NCBI GenBank assembly: GCA_025618425.1
Contig: CM046838.1
Location: 7,091,655 to 7,155,654, forward strand
DNA: 64,000 bases
Direction: 5' to 3'
Source of the DNA: Heliocidaris tuberculata
Taxonomy: Eukaryota; Echinodermata; Echinoidea; Camarodonta; Echinometridae
Part shown: positions 45,631 through 59,100 of the stretch, piece after piece
Layout: each line of letters begins with the position of its first letter
How positions within the stretch are numbered: position 1 is the first letter of the stretch
Notes under the pieces: generated by a model
Seen by the model: only the letters and a program-made list of their open reading frames with translations
Database searches by the model: none
Told to the model about the DNA's origin: nothing
Position numbers and translations under genes: made by a program

Positions 45631-48600
45631 CGTCGTCGTAGTCGTAATAATAGTAGTAGTAAAGGCTGATGTTTTCGGCCGGGATGAGAATTCGGCCGGT
45701 CCGACGTATGCATGGCAAAAAATCACTTTAAGATACATAGCATGATAGCATATCACGTATCACACACATACCAAAGTCACAGGGGAACCGCAGTAGCAAT
45801 GATCAAAAATTTCCATAAATATCACATTTTAGCGATGTAATCAGCGGTCCCGGTACCCTAATCTGACCATTTGCGTATCTTACGCGTGTCTGTAAGGAAA
45901 ATGGGTTCCAAACACTGAGCTGTATGTCAAGAAATTTTCAGTTTTAGATCAGGATTTTTGGTATGTCGCAAGCTTAACCCTTTCGAGACAATTGACCACA
46001 TTTTGTGGTTTGGCTCAATAACTTTTGATCCAGAGCCCCAAAAAATATTCCAGATACACGAGTAGAAAGAGCAAAAATTTCTGCACACACTGTGTCCATT
46101 TTTGTTGCATGACCATATTGCGTTTGATGCCAGGAATTTTAAAAAGGAGAATAAGCTTTAAAATCCTTAAAATGGCAACATATTGAGAGGTTCAAAATCA
46201 TTGTTTTTTATCAAAATTGGCAATTTTTTCAACTTTTTGTCAAAGTTCCTAACCATGTATATTTTTTTCAAGACATTACACCTTATTAGAACCATGTAGC
46301 ACTAAAAGAAAAATATTATTGTTGCCAATTTGAAGAACAAAATATGATCAATTGAGCTCTTACATAATAACTGTCCTGAAAGGGTTAAAAGTGTCCAATC
46401 ACACGTTGCAGTCAAAGATACTCAGTGCCGGTTTTTCGCGGGGGAGCTTTGGCGTTGGACGCCGGCTCGGACCGCTGGGACTTTTGATCAAAAGTCCCAG
46501 CAGCAGCGGCAGCGGCAGCGGCGGTACTAGTAGTACTAGTACCACTTTTGCTAATGTTGCTGCTGCTGTAGCAGAAGTGGTACTAGTAGTACTACTACCA
46601 CTTTTGCTAATGCTGCTATAGCAGAAGCGGTACTAGTAGTACTAGTACCACTTTTGCTAATGTTGCTGCTGCTGTAGCAGAAGCGGTACTAGTAGTACTA
46701 CTACCACTTTTGCTAATGCTGCTGCTGCTGTAGCAGAAGCGGTACTAGTAGTACTACAGGAAAAACTCGACATAACGAGGTCGGCTATAATGAGGTAACG
46801 GCTATAACGAGAATATTGTCACGGTCCCGAATTTACTAGTGTGTAATTCTATGGCAGCATAAACCTTTATAGCGAGGTCAGCTATAATGAGATATCGGCT
46901 GTAACGAGCTAAATCCCGTGCCTCTAAAACAAAGAAAAAGATTGCTAATCATTCCCGTTATAATGAGCAAGCAAATTTCACTCCACCTCAAATGGACAAA
47001 GATCATTCAGCTGGAGAATCTACACACACATAAGCATATAGTAAAAATATTGGGGCATCGCTTTGCGATGCGGGGTGCGTCTATTTATTCCTTATCACAC
47101 ACACAGCGAAGGACCCATCTTTTAATTCGTATCACAGCGTAGGGCCCGTCTATTTATTCATATGACAGCACGGCCCCCGAAGTATGAGTGAGACTTTTTT
47201 TTCATACCATGGGTATGCGCTATGCTGACAGTACAGTACAGGCGCAGTCCCGATCGCGATACGTATACACATGTATATTCAATGCGGAAGTGTACAGACT
47301 TGACCCTTAGTCGGTAACTTCGCGTCTGAAAACACATTTTCCGACATGATCCAATTTTTTATTAGCTAATTCAGATCGAGAATTAACATATTTTTAATAC
47401 CTTCGTAGCTTTCAAATGAGTATAGAAGCGGCAGGGGCAGCAGAACTAGGTACATTATCAGTGTGCATTTTTATCTGAAAAAAACGAGAAAACGGCTATA
47501 ACAAGGAAAATCCTTCAGTCCGGACGGCCTCGTTATATTGTGTTTCCCCTGTAGTAAAAAGTGTTTCTGCTACAAAATGGTCAGTGATTAAATACAATGT
47601 GTTGTATTCACGTTTTGGGTCATAAAAGCAGTTGCATATATGCAAGGTAACAGCATCTGTAGGAGAATCTTGAAGAGTTAGAGACCGCAACATACTTGTA
47701 AGAATCACCTATTTATACTTGGATATACATAATTTGTAAATCCAACATTATGTAAACAGATAAATTGTCTAATGATTTATAATTTCTCTTTCTATTTCCT
47801 GTTTCTCTCTCTGGGTCTCCTATATCCTCCACCCCCTCCCCTACATTTATGTGTCACCCTGTTTCTTCCTCTCCTTTCATTCACTCCTGTGGCATGTTAT
47901 CATAGGAGCTGCTGTCTCTCATTAGAGACAACCAGGTTGTAGTCATCAGTGGGGAGACAGGATGCGGTAAGACAACTCAAGTTCCTCAATTCATCCTGGA
48001 TGATTATATCAGCAGAGGTCAAGGGTCAACATGCCGTGTTGTATGCACGCAGCCGAGAAGGATAAGTGCTATAACAGTAAGTTTGTTTTCTGTGATCTTG
48101 TATACAGTACATTTGTGTTGTCAACTTTTATGAGCACCCAGATTCATATGGATATTGATCACCACAGCTGACAATTTATTGCGTTCTTTATGTTTAGTGC
48201 GTCTATGTGAGAATCTGATAATTAGCTCATGATACATGGATACATGTTTGTATATTATTATTTGTAAATATAAGGCATTATGTTTCTTTTATGATATGAT
48301 GTTCTTTGTGTGTTGTGCACAAAAGACCAGTTGAACCAATAGAAAAATATACCATTCCAAATCTCTCCAAAAGTTCCTTGAAAGGAACAGATGCATATTG
48401 AGCGATCTTCTGTTTGGTGGGTGGCTTTGTCTACAACTTTGCAGCAACTGAGAGGAATGGCAAATCTCAAGCAGGTTTCTTGGAGAGGGGCTTTAACAAA
48501 TGAAATAGAGGGAATTTGGTGAGGGTGACGAACTACATGTAGACGATCACCTGTTTACTCAAATGGATACTGGATCAAGAGCCTTGTACAATAACAGAAA

Positions 48601-51600
48601 GGTTCTTGTTGTCTATTTTCCAGGTTGCTGAGAGAGTTGCAGCAGAGAGAACAGAGAGATGTGGTCATGATAACAGTGTGGGCTATCAGATACGATTAGA
48701 GAATGCCTTCCCACGTCCTCAGGGATGTATCCTCTACTGTACCACAGGGATACTCCTCAAGTGGCTTGAGGGTGACAAGTTAGTACCCATTTTTATTTCA
48801 GGGGCTCTTTTTTTGAAAGTGTTGTAATTGATCCCAATCCATAGTTTCCACATAAATTGCGTGGACATCAAATTTTCAGTTCCTAATGATGATAATGAAT
48901 TGAAGATCGAAAATTCAAACTGGTACTCAAAATGTTTCTAAATAGAATTTTTGGAACTGTTATCATTTTTACAAAGAATAAGAATTGACCAAGACTGCAA
49001 TAAATTGCATATCCACCTATCCTCATATTTTGCAGTGACTTTGGGTTTGATTGCTGTAAAGTACCTTTATTGCTAATGTGTTATCATTTTCCTGTTTTGA
49101 CCTAATATGAAAGACTTACAAAGTTTCTTAAACTGATTTGGTAACTTTGCAGAGGCTTGATAAAATCTGAGCTGCCTGGCCTTACATGCTATCAGTGTAT
49201 GTAATATGGTGTAAAAATGAAGCCCAGGAAAAAAAAGCACTTCAAAATCATCATGTGCTTCACAAAAGTAAACATATGCAAGTGACCGGAAATGCCAGAC
49301 TTATTTTCCCCCATAGACTCAGTGTTAGACTAAAGCGTATGGCCATACGCTTTCGTCAATGAGAATATTCAGTCATAGATATCTTAATAATAGCATTATA
49401 TATTTGAAAACCTTTCTATGCCTGGCTATTTATTTATCCATCTGAACATCATTATACAAGACAGATATCAAAATTCAACAATTTATTAAATCAAGCCCCT
49501 ACAAAGTTACCGAATCCCTTTAATTTTCTATGACTTTCCAACATATTTCCCTCTGAATAATTTTTTAATGTTTATTCCCTTTCTATGTTTCCTTATGACA
49601 GGTTTCTTAAGAGTGTCAGCCATGTTGTATTAGATGAAGTCCATGAGAGAGATCTTTTGTCTGACTTTCTTCTCATCATACTTAAAGATCTTCTACCAAA
49701 GAGGTAGGAATTACATTAAATATTCAGTTCTCTTGCTCAGCTGAACTTGCCTAAATGACACAGAGCAGGCAATTATCCATATGCAAATGAGTGCAACATG
49801 ATACGTACATGGTGTTTATATCAAATCAAGCAGCACAATAGACACTACACATAAGCACAGAAAAATGTACCCAAATGCATTCACCGACTAGAAAGAATAC
49901 CCCTTAAAAAAACTTCCAAAGGCCTATTTTGATTGTAAATTGTGATTGAATATTATTGTTTCACCTGTCAACAAAGAAACAATTATGTTTATAGATAAAG
50001 AAAGAGTTAGACCTCTAGCTTTAAGTCCTGTTAGAGGGAGTGGCTAGTGTGGATTAATGCCTTATAGAAGGTGTTACCACCTTATGAATGGTGCTAGCAC
50101 CTCAATTTAATTTCAAACCAGGGACCTTCCTGTTATTAGACCAGTGTTCTACCACTGAGCCATTACACCTCCTATAAAGTATTTGATCCTGATGAAGATG
50201 ATCAAGTCTCAATTGGTGATAGCTTACAAATGCCCGAAACTAGATGTACATTTAAGTGATGAAATATGAATATTAATTTCATCTTGCTTGTAGGAGAGAC
50301 CTGAAGCTGATTTTGATGAGTGCCACTCTCAGAGCAGAACTTTTCTCAGACTACTTTGGTCAAGCTCCAATGGTCAACATTCCAGGTTTCACATTCGCTG
50401 TCACAGAGTACTACCTAGAAGACATTCTGGAGATGACTCGGTAAGGTTCACTTCAGATTTCCAGCTTTTTAAAGTAGTTTTAAGTGGGCTTACAGTATGT
50501 GAAGATAAATTTACGTCATGCAGATTTGGTTATCATTATTGAAGCAGTTCTTTATGCACTCCATGTTTTTCTTTGTTTTTCTTATCACAATATGTACATG
50601 TAGGTATCAACCTCCAAGACCAAAAAACACACGCAATGAACCAGTTTGGGTGAAGTACAAGAAAGGAAAGAGGAATAGGGAGGAAGAGATGGAGAAGGAA
50701 CAACAGTATCGCAAGAAGTTTAATGAATACATTGATGCCATGAGGGGAACGTTAGTACAATTATTGTATCCTTTGATTGCAGAATATTTTTGAATCCCTT
50801 TTTTTACTGATATACAAAGTTGAATATTTTCACTTTCTTTGGAAAGCTTTATACTCAATCAAAAAACAGTAAGTCCCCCAGACTTTTTTTTTTATACATG
50901 TAACTCAAGAAATATTTGATAACATGTGTTCATTCAAAAAGCAAAGTATGCAGACTTTAGTATAGTTTCATGAATTTGAATGGCAAATTATCTGTCTTTA
51001 CATGAACAAAAGATGAAAAGAATTAAAATGAGTATGCACATGTAAACCCTGCTTTGCATTATAAAACGTGCAATTTTTGTTGTTGTACAGATGGTAATAA
51101 AACCTGTTATAGTTTCATTGTGGAAACATAATCAATCGTTAGCAAATAACCGAAGAAAATGCAGATAGGAAATTTCTGCATACTTTGCTTTTTGAATAAA
51201 CAAATTTCATCAAATATTTCTCCAGTTATATTAAAAAGTGTCAGGGAGAACTTACTTTTTGGTTTAGTATATTTTACAAAACCATAGGCATAGGAGATAC
51301 CTTTTATTATGGTTGTATTTTCATAATGTGCTAAACCCACTTTGATTAGATATTGTGTCCGTCTTTTTTCAACCTTTCTCCCACTCTCTGGTTTCCTATC
51401 TCCTTTACTATCTTTGTTTCCTTTCTCCTTTTGTCTTTGTATTTTTCTTTCTGCCCCCTCCCTCTCTCTCTCTCTCTCTGTTTTTTTTCTTTCTCCCACT
51501 TCCTGTCTCCATATCTCCCACTCTCTCTGTTTTCCATTCTCTTTCTGCCTTTAATTTTTCTTTCTCTCCTCTCTCTGTTATCTGTCTTTGTTTTTTTCTT

Positions 51601-53125
51601 TCTCTGTCTTTCCCTTCTCCTCCCCCTCCTCACTCTCCCACTCTCTCTATTTTCCATTTTCTCTCTGCCCCTTTAATTTTTCTTTCTCTCTTCTCTCTCT
51701 CTGTTATCTGTTTCTGTTTTTTTATTTCTCCATCTTTCTCTGTCTTTCCCTTCTCCTCCCCCTCCTGTCTCTCTCCCCTTCTCTCTCTGCTTTCCTTTCT
51801 CTCTGGTAGGTACTCTGAGCAAGTGGTGGAGAGCCTATCATACATGGATCATGAGGTCATAGATCTAGATCTCATTGTTGAACTTCTGCGCTACATCTCA
51901 CTGCAAAAGCCAGTAAGATTCTTCTCTCATTGATGGTCTGTCATTGCCTTTATTTACCGTGTCCTCAATGTAAGGGGCAAAACTGCCCAAGATATTTATG
52001 TATAAAACAAACTGCAAGAGCATATTTCATTTGCACTTTATAGAGAAAAGACGACTAAAGTTAGAATATCCTTGTCAGAGCATTAGGGGTTAAAATCTGC
52101 AGTTGTGTGAAAGTGTAAAAACAAAACTAGTGTTCAACTATGACTTGGATCCACACACATATTACTGAGCAATCTCTCTTTTTATTACACAGTGGTTTAT
52201 GTCAATATACATGTAACCTACCATACAAGGACTTGCAAGAGTAGCTTTTAATCGATTTCCAGTGGTTTATGTTGATTTAACTTACCATACATGGACTTGC
52301 AAGAGTAGCTTTTAATCAATTTTCAGTGGTTTATGTCAATTTAACTTACCATTCATGGACTTGCGAGAGTAACTTTTAATCAATTTCCAGTGGTTTATAT
52401 CGATTTAACTTGCCATTTATGGACTTGCAAGAGTAGCTTTTAATCAACTCGTCCTCCATCCCAGGAGACTCCTTATACCAAATAGTGACCAATGTTTTCT
52501 TTCCAGGATGGTGCTATCCTTGTCTTCCTACCTGGATGGGATCAGATCAGTAAGCTTCATGACAAACTCACCTCCCAGACCCTTTTCTCAGATGAAAGGT
52601 TTACCATCATTCCTCTACATTCTATGATGCCTACCATCAACCAGAGACAGGTTAGTGCTAGCATGTCTCCGGAACGCAATTAAAGCTGTACTGAAAGAAT
52701 GCAATGTATTGTGGGCTATCTTATTCTTGTCTTCCTTTCCTGTTAACGTCTACCTGGAATTTCTGATTCATTTTAATATATTTTTGCTCCTTTTCTGACA
52801 GATTTATTATTTGTTATCTGAATGTGAGGTATTGGTTTCATTTGGATAATTCTTATTAGGTCTTTGACCATCCACCACCTGGGGTTAGGAAGATCATCAT
52901 AGCAACCAACATTGCAGAAACCAGCATCACCATTGACGATGTGGTCTATGTTGTTAATGTGGGAAGAGTGAAGGAAACTAACTTTGATGTGGCTAACAAC
53001 ATCAGGACAATGAAAGCTGAATGGGTTAGCAAGGCATCGGCTCATCAGAGGAGAGGGCGAGCTGGGAGGTAATGAACTGGGAGAATGTGCATCATGGGAA
53101 GAAGTCAAGAAGAATGTGGTAATGG

Positions 53126-53170
<45 letters not shown>

Positions 53171-56100
53171 GGGTAATTTCAAATGAATGGATAATTTGTA
53201 ACATGAATAGGTTATGATGCTGGTGGTAATGATGATAGAGGGAATGAGGATTTTGATAGTAATGGTGAAAATGATTCTTGAGATGGTGGCAATAATTTTT
53301 TTTTCCTGGATAACAATGGCAATGTTAGTGTTATAATGAGTACAGGGCTCTGTTTCATAAAACTTATCAATAACAAGTTTCAATAACTGATATAACTAAG
53401 CTACTGAATTCCTTGCATCTGATTGGCTGAGAGCAAATTTGTTATAGACCGTTGGCAGTTGTTACTGATCTCAAGTTTTTATGAAACATGGCCCTGGTCT
53501 GATATTTATGAGGATAGTTATAAATGCTGTACCCTGTACCTTGTGATCCACAGTCTGTGACTTGTGCAGTAGACCACAACACATCTACTAGACCATACCA
53601 AAGATGGATTTTTTCTCAAGTATCACACCATTGAGTGTGTTCATATATCTTCTATCTTCTCATGTAGGGTGAAGGATGGAGAATGTTACCATGTGTACAG
53701 CCAGCTGAAGGCATCCCAAATGGAGGAATACCAACTACCAGAGATCAAGAGAACTCCACTTGAAGAACTCTGCCTCAACATAAAGGTATCTACATATTTT
53801 CTGTTGAGAGTCCGAAGGGTGTTAACTCTGTGTTAAATTATATGAGCTAACAACCTTCTGGCTCCATGCAGACAATTATGATTTCAGTGGTTTTCACTAG
53901 ATGCTTGCTCTACAGGTGTCACATAAGAGTCAAGAAATCCTATTTTTGAAATTTTAGCATAATTTGTCAAAGGATTTTGAAGGTTTGAGTTCTTGAAGAA
54001 ATGTCTAGTTTTGAGATTTTTTATGACCTTTTGCTTTCACAGTTGTATACCAATAGTTTTACTATGGGCAGACACATTCAATATGAATAGGTAAAAGTTG
54101 TGGCATGTATCCACCATCACACATGTGTAAGGTTGCTTTGCGAAACGTTGTGGCATGTAAGAACGAGGGAAAGACACATATGACAAAATTATTCAAAATC
54201 ATAATTTTATTCTGTATAGGCAGAACTAAAATATTAGTACATATATGTAGAATTAGTATTTAAATCTTTCAACATTTTTAAGCAAAAGAATATGAAATCT
54301 TTGATTGAGATATGTCTGATTCTAATTTTAGAAGCACATACAAAACTTGGAACTTTCCTCTATGCGTCTTTCCTGCGTCTTTATGCGCCATTGCGTTTCA
54401 CTAAGCTACCTAATCCTTGTATTATTGTCATATACATGTCAGAAACCTCTATTTGAACGAACCAAGACAGTTTCCTTGATTTCAAATTTTTAATGAAAGC
54501 TGCTAATTGACCACGTCTTGTACTCTATTGCAACCTTTATACACTAGAGCCTACATTTAACTGTTAAGGAAAACAGGTTCAAACAACAGATACCAGTTCT
54601 TTCTTTTCATATTCAGACCCTGAAGCTTGGCAGTGTGCATCCATTCATCAACAAAGCCATGGAAACCCCAGACCTTAGGGCCATCCAACTTGCCATCATC
54701 AGCCTCAAACAAATGGTATGTGTGTTTATCTCTTCTTATAGCGAAAGGCTGATTTTATTTCCCTGAATGGAGGAAGTGACAGAAAAAAAGGCAGTGGGAG
54801 TGTGAGCCTTAATTTTTTACAAGGTATGCTGGGTAAAGTGAGTGTAATATTATGCTGATAACAGTTAACAGTTAACTGATAACTGTTATCATAATTCAGG
54901 CATCATCTCAATTTTCGCCAAATCATAATATATCCCCAAATCAAGAGTGTGATCAGAAGTTAGAATGCATAAAATATCTTCTCAATCCCATAATTCATCA
55001 TAATCATGATTCTAATTATTCAGACATGATGTAGATTTAAATATTGACTTGACTTCGTCTTTCTTCCTATTCGTTTTCTGTTTTCTTTCTTTTTCACATT
55101 CAATCTATTTCTTTTTTTCAACTGTTATCCCTTGAAACATATCTTTTTCTAGATTATTTTTTCTTGCTTTCCACTGCTTTATTCATGCATATCTTCATCA
55201 TTGTTTCCAGAAAGCCTTTGTAAGAAATGGTGTTACCTATCACAGTCTGTTTGAAATTTATAACTGAGCAAGGATCTTAGGAAATACTTCAGCAATGTTT
55301 CTTCCAACGTTTCACTGGGTTTGGTTAAAATATTTGGAAAGCATTTAAAATCTTGTTCATGAGATATTTTATGTGGGACACACCATGTTTTGTATATAAT
55401 TGTGTGCTCAGAGTGCCTTTGATGATAATGAGGAGCTAACAGCGCTGGGATACCATCTATCCCGTCTGCCAGTAGAGCCTCGTATTGGTAAGATGATGCT
55501 GTTTGGTGCTATGTTCTGCTGTCTGGATCCTATCCTTACCATAGCAGCATCCCTCAGCTGGAAGGATCCATTCTTCATTCCACTGGTACGTACAAATGAT
55601 AGTATGCTCACTGACTCATAAATTTTCATACTGTTAGTGGAGCAAATTTTTGATATTACATTATGGGATTGGTCAGCATTGTTAATTTTTGTCCCCGCCG
55701 AACGAACGAAGTTCGCGAGGGGACTATGAAACGGGCTCCGTTCGTGTGTGCGTGTGTCCGTCCGTCCGTCCGTCCGTCCGTCCGTGTGTTAGAAAATGCT
55801 ACTTCTCCGTCATTTCTTGGCCGATTTTGATTCTGATTGTTTTATCTAATAGGGCTGGGTGGGGGCTTCCAAACTTCTACACAGAATTTTGAAATTCATT
55901 AATTATGCAAATTTATGCAAATTTATTCAAAATTGATGAAAAATGCTACTTCTCCTCTATTTCACATCGGATTTTGATTCCGATTGTTTTATCTGATAGG
56001 GCTGGGTGGGGGCTTCCAAACTTCTACACAGAATTTTGAAATTCATTAATTATGCAAATTTATGCAAATTTATTCAAAATTGACGAAAAATGCTACTTCT

Positions 56101-59100
56101 CCTCTATTTCACATCGGATTTTGATTCCGATTGTTTTATCTGATAGGGCTGGGTGGGGGCTTCCGAACTTCTACACAGAATTTTGAAATTCATTAATTAT
56201 GCAAATTTATGCAAATTTATTCAAAATTGACGAAAAATGCTACTTCTCCTCTATTTCACATCGGATTTTGATTCCGATTGTTTTATCTGATAGGGCTGGG
56301 TGGGGGCTTCCAAACTTCTACACAGAATTTTGAAATTCATTATTCATGCAAATTTATGCAAATTTATTCAAAATGGCTGAAGGTTCATAATGTTTTCATG
56401 TTTTATATTTCAGTTGTATACATGCATTGTTGGTATTCTCTTCTTTTGCATGCAGTAACATTATTATTTTATTCACTAAAGTTTTTCACTGAAGTTTTAA
56501 GGTTCAGGCTAGTTAATTTCCACAGATCTGCACTTCGGCGGGGACATTTATTACGCATTGCGTAATTTACTCATTCACTTGTTTAATTAGATATCTATCT
56601 TGTAGAGATCTTCCAAATCATGTATATTATTATTCATTCCATCTCCCCCAAATAATAAAGATAATTACATGGATCCATGTGGTTCAAAAGGAAAAAAGCA
56701 TGATTCATTGTAAATGCTTAGTTATCACAAATATATATCTTTTGAATAACATAAATAATATGTACATGAATATGCTTGGAAAGGTTTTCTAAGGATTTCT
56801 TCTACAATATTTCACTTGAAACAAACTACCGTAATTTTATCGACAATTGCACATGAAATGTTTGTTTGTCAATTGTTCTTTGTAATTGTATCTACAGGTG
56901 TATTATTTTCCGCCTTGTACTGTTCTGAGTATTCAGATAGTAGCCTAGGCGTTATGTTATTTTTACATGCTTTTATGTTGTTGTTTGATTCAATAAATAA
57001 AACATGCGACTAATATAAAAAATCTGTACCTCTAATACAGTACATGTATCTTTGAAAAATTTGAAAAATTTAGTGGCACCATCATTTTTGTCTCGCCTGC
57101 GTAAGCAAAAAGCGAGACATAGGCGCCGCTTTTCCGACGGCGACGGCGTCAACAATTTTGGAAATGCTCTCATTTCAAAAGTATATGTCCAATTTCCATG
57201 AAACTTAAACATAAGTGTTGTAGAGTATCACAGATAATGTAGAACAAATTTCAGGTCAAAAGTCAAGGTCAAAGGTCAATTAAGGTCAATTGAGTAAAAT
57301 TGTGTTCCAAAAACTTAACCTGAGGTTAAGTTTTTGAATTTTTACTTTGTTTCAAAAGTATTTGTTCAAATTCTTTGAAACTTGGCATCATTCTTGGTAG
57401 GGATTGTCTTCATGTCACCCTCTTTCAAATGAATACCCAAATCTTACATTTTCATCACATTAAAGGTCACCTACTGACAGTTTAACTTGGTTAAGTTTTG
57501 GGTAAATTTCAGTTTTGTCTCTACATACAGTACATGTATGTACATGTACATGTAGTATGTGCATGTATTGTACACATGCATTTGACTTCTTTGCTGGTAG
57601 TGGATTTCAACCAAAATTGGCAGGGATCATCCTTAGGCAAGGAGGATCAAAGTTAATATAGATGGGGGTACCTACCAGGGGGGGGGGGGGGAGTCTTGGG
57701 GGCACCACCCCCAAGAGCACCAATAATGACAGTAATTAGATTCATATTTGCTTCTTCTTTAAGCCCTGATGCAAGATTGTTAGCAAAGTTGGTAGGTATC
57801 ATCCTTAAAGGAAGGAGACCTCAATTTCTGAAACAGGGTACCTTGCCTCCAAGGGGGCTCAGGGGCAGCAGCCCTTAAAGTGCCCATGTTGTTAAAATGA
57901 GATATTTGTTAAATGCATGGCTGAGTTCTAATCAAACTAGGTAAGAATCATCCTTAGGCAAAGAGGATCTTAATGAATGCAAATAGGGTACCTATCCCTT
58001 AAGGAGGGATGGAGTGGTGGGGGGGGGGGGGTCAAAAGCCCCCCCCCCCCCCCCCCCCCCCAAAGAGCCTGTGACACCAAATTGACATTTTTCTTTCTTC
58101 TGTAAAAACGTATTGCCACATGTACATGTAGATTGTAAGCAAACTAGGTAGGAATCATTGTTAGGGGAAGGAGACTTCAAGTTGTTCAAGTATTGTAGAC
58201 CATTATCTTCAAGGGGTCTGATGGAGGGGCACCACCGGCACCCCAAAGGTGTCCCAATGGCAATTATTTCATGTACACATATTCTGCTGCTTTAAAACAC
58301 ACAGCTTGATTTCAAATGAACTTCACCATCCAATAAATCTTACTTGAAGGGATTTAAGTTATACAGATGGGGTACCTGGCCCACAAGGGGGGGGGGGGGG
58401 GGAGGCTCAGGGGCAGCACCCCTTAAGTGTTCCAACCTTTGATTTTTCACCAAGCGAAAATTTTGCCCCGAAAATTGCGTGATGCAGGCGAGACTGCCCT
58501 GGGCATTTCCCTTGTTTAACAAAGGGTCGCATCTGGTTAATTAACTAAAGTTTTTCATCTGTCTGGGATCTAGCTATTCAGGGTAGTCATACATCAGAAA
58601 TAGTAATTCAGACACTACTGGATGAGTGCCAGAGTAGGAGAAATCCTAGATAGGAGAAAGATGAATGATGATTGGCCAGATGTGTTTCATTGGTTAAAAA
58701 GCTATATTTTTCAGATGTGCTTTATTAGTTAAAAAGCTGTATTTTTAGATGTGTTTCATTGGTTAAAAAGCTGTATTTGCAGATGTGCTTCATTGATTAA
58801 AAAGCTATATTTTTGAGCCACTACATTTTGCTGAATTTCTTGATTTGAATTGTGTTCTTCTACTTCTAGGGTAAAGAAAGGCTAGCTGATGAAAGGCGCA
58901 GGGAGCTATCCAACAACACTCGTAGTGATCATCTGATGTTATGTAATGCTGTGAGTGGATGGGAAGAGGCCAAGGAAAACAGAGAAGACAGATCGTACTG
59001 TTGGCATAACTTCATGTCTTCAAATGTTCTCAGTGTAAGCCTCTGCTTTATGTACATGTAATTGTGTGATTGATTTAGTATGAAGATTTAGTTTTAAAGC

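Noticed and set aside
45316..45756. Poly-Thr, poly-Ser, poly-Leu and poly-Val open frames
   Set aside because: They are translations of the (GTA)n microsatellite.
51107..51933. Several 70-190-codon frames on both strands
   Set aside because: They translate the polypyrimidine tract before DHX36 exon 9. Only 51810-51912 is coding.
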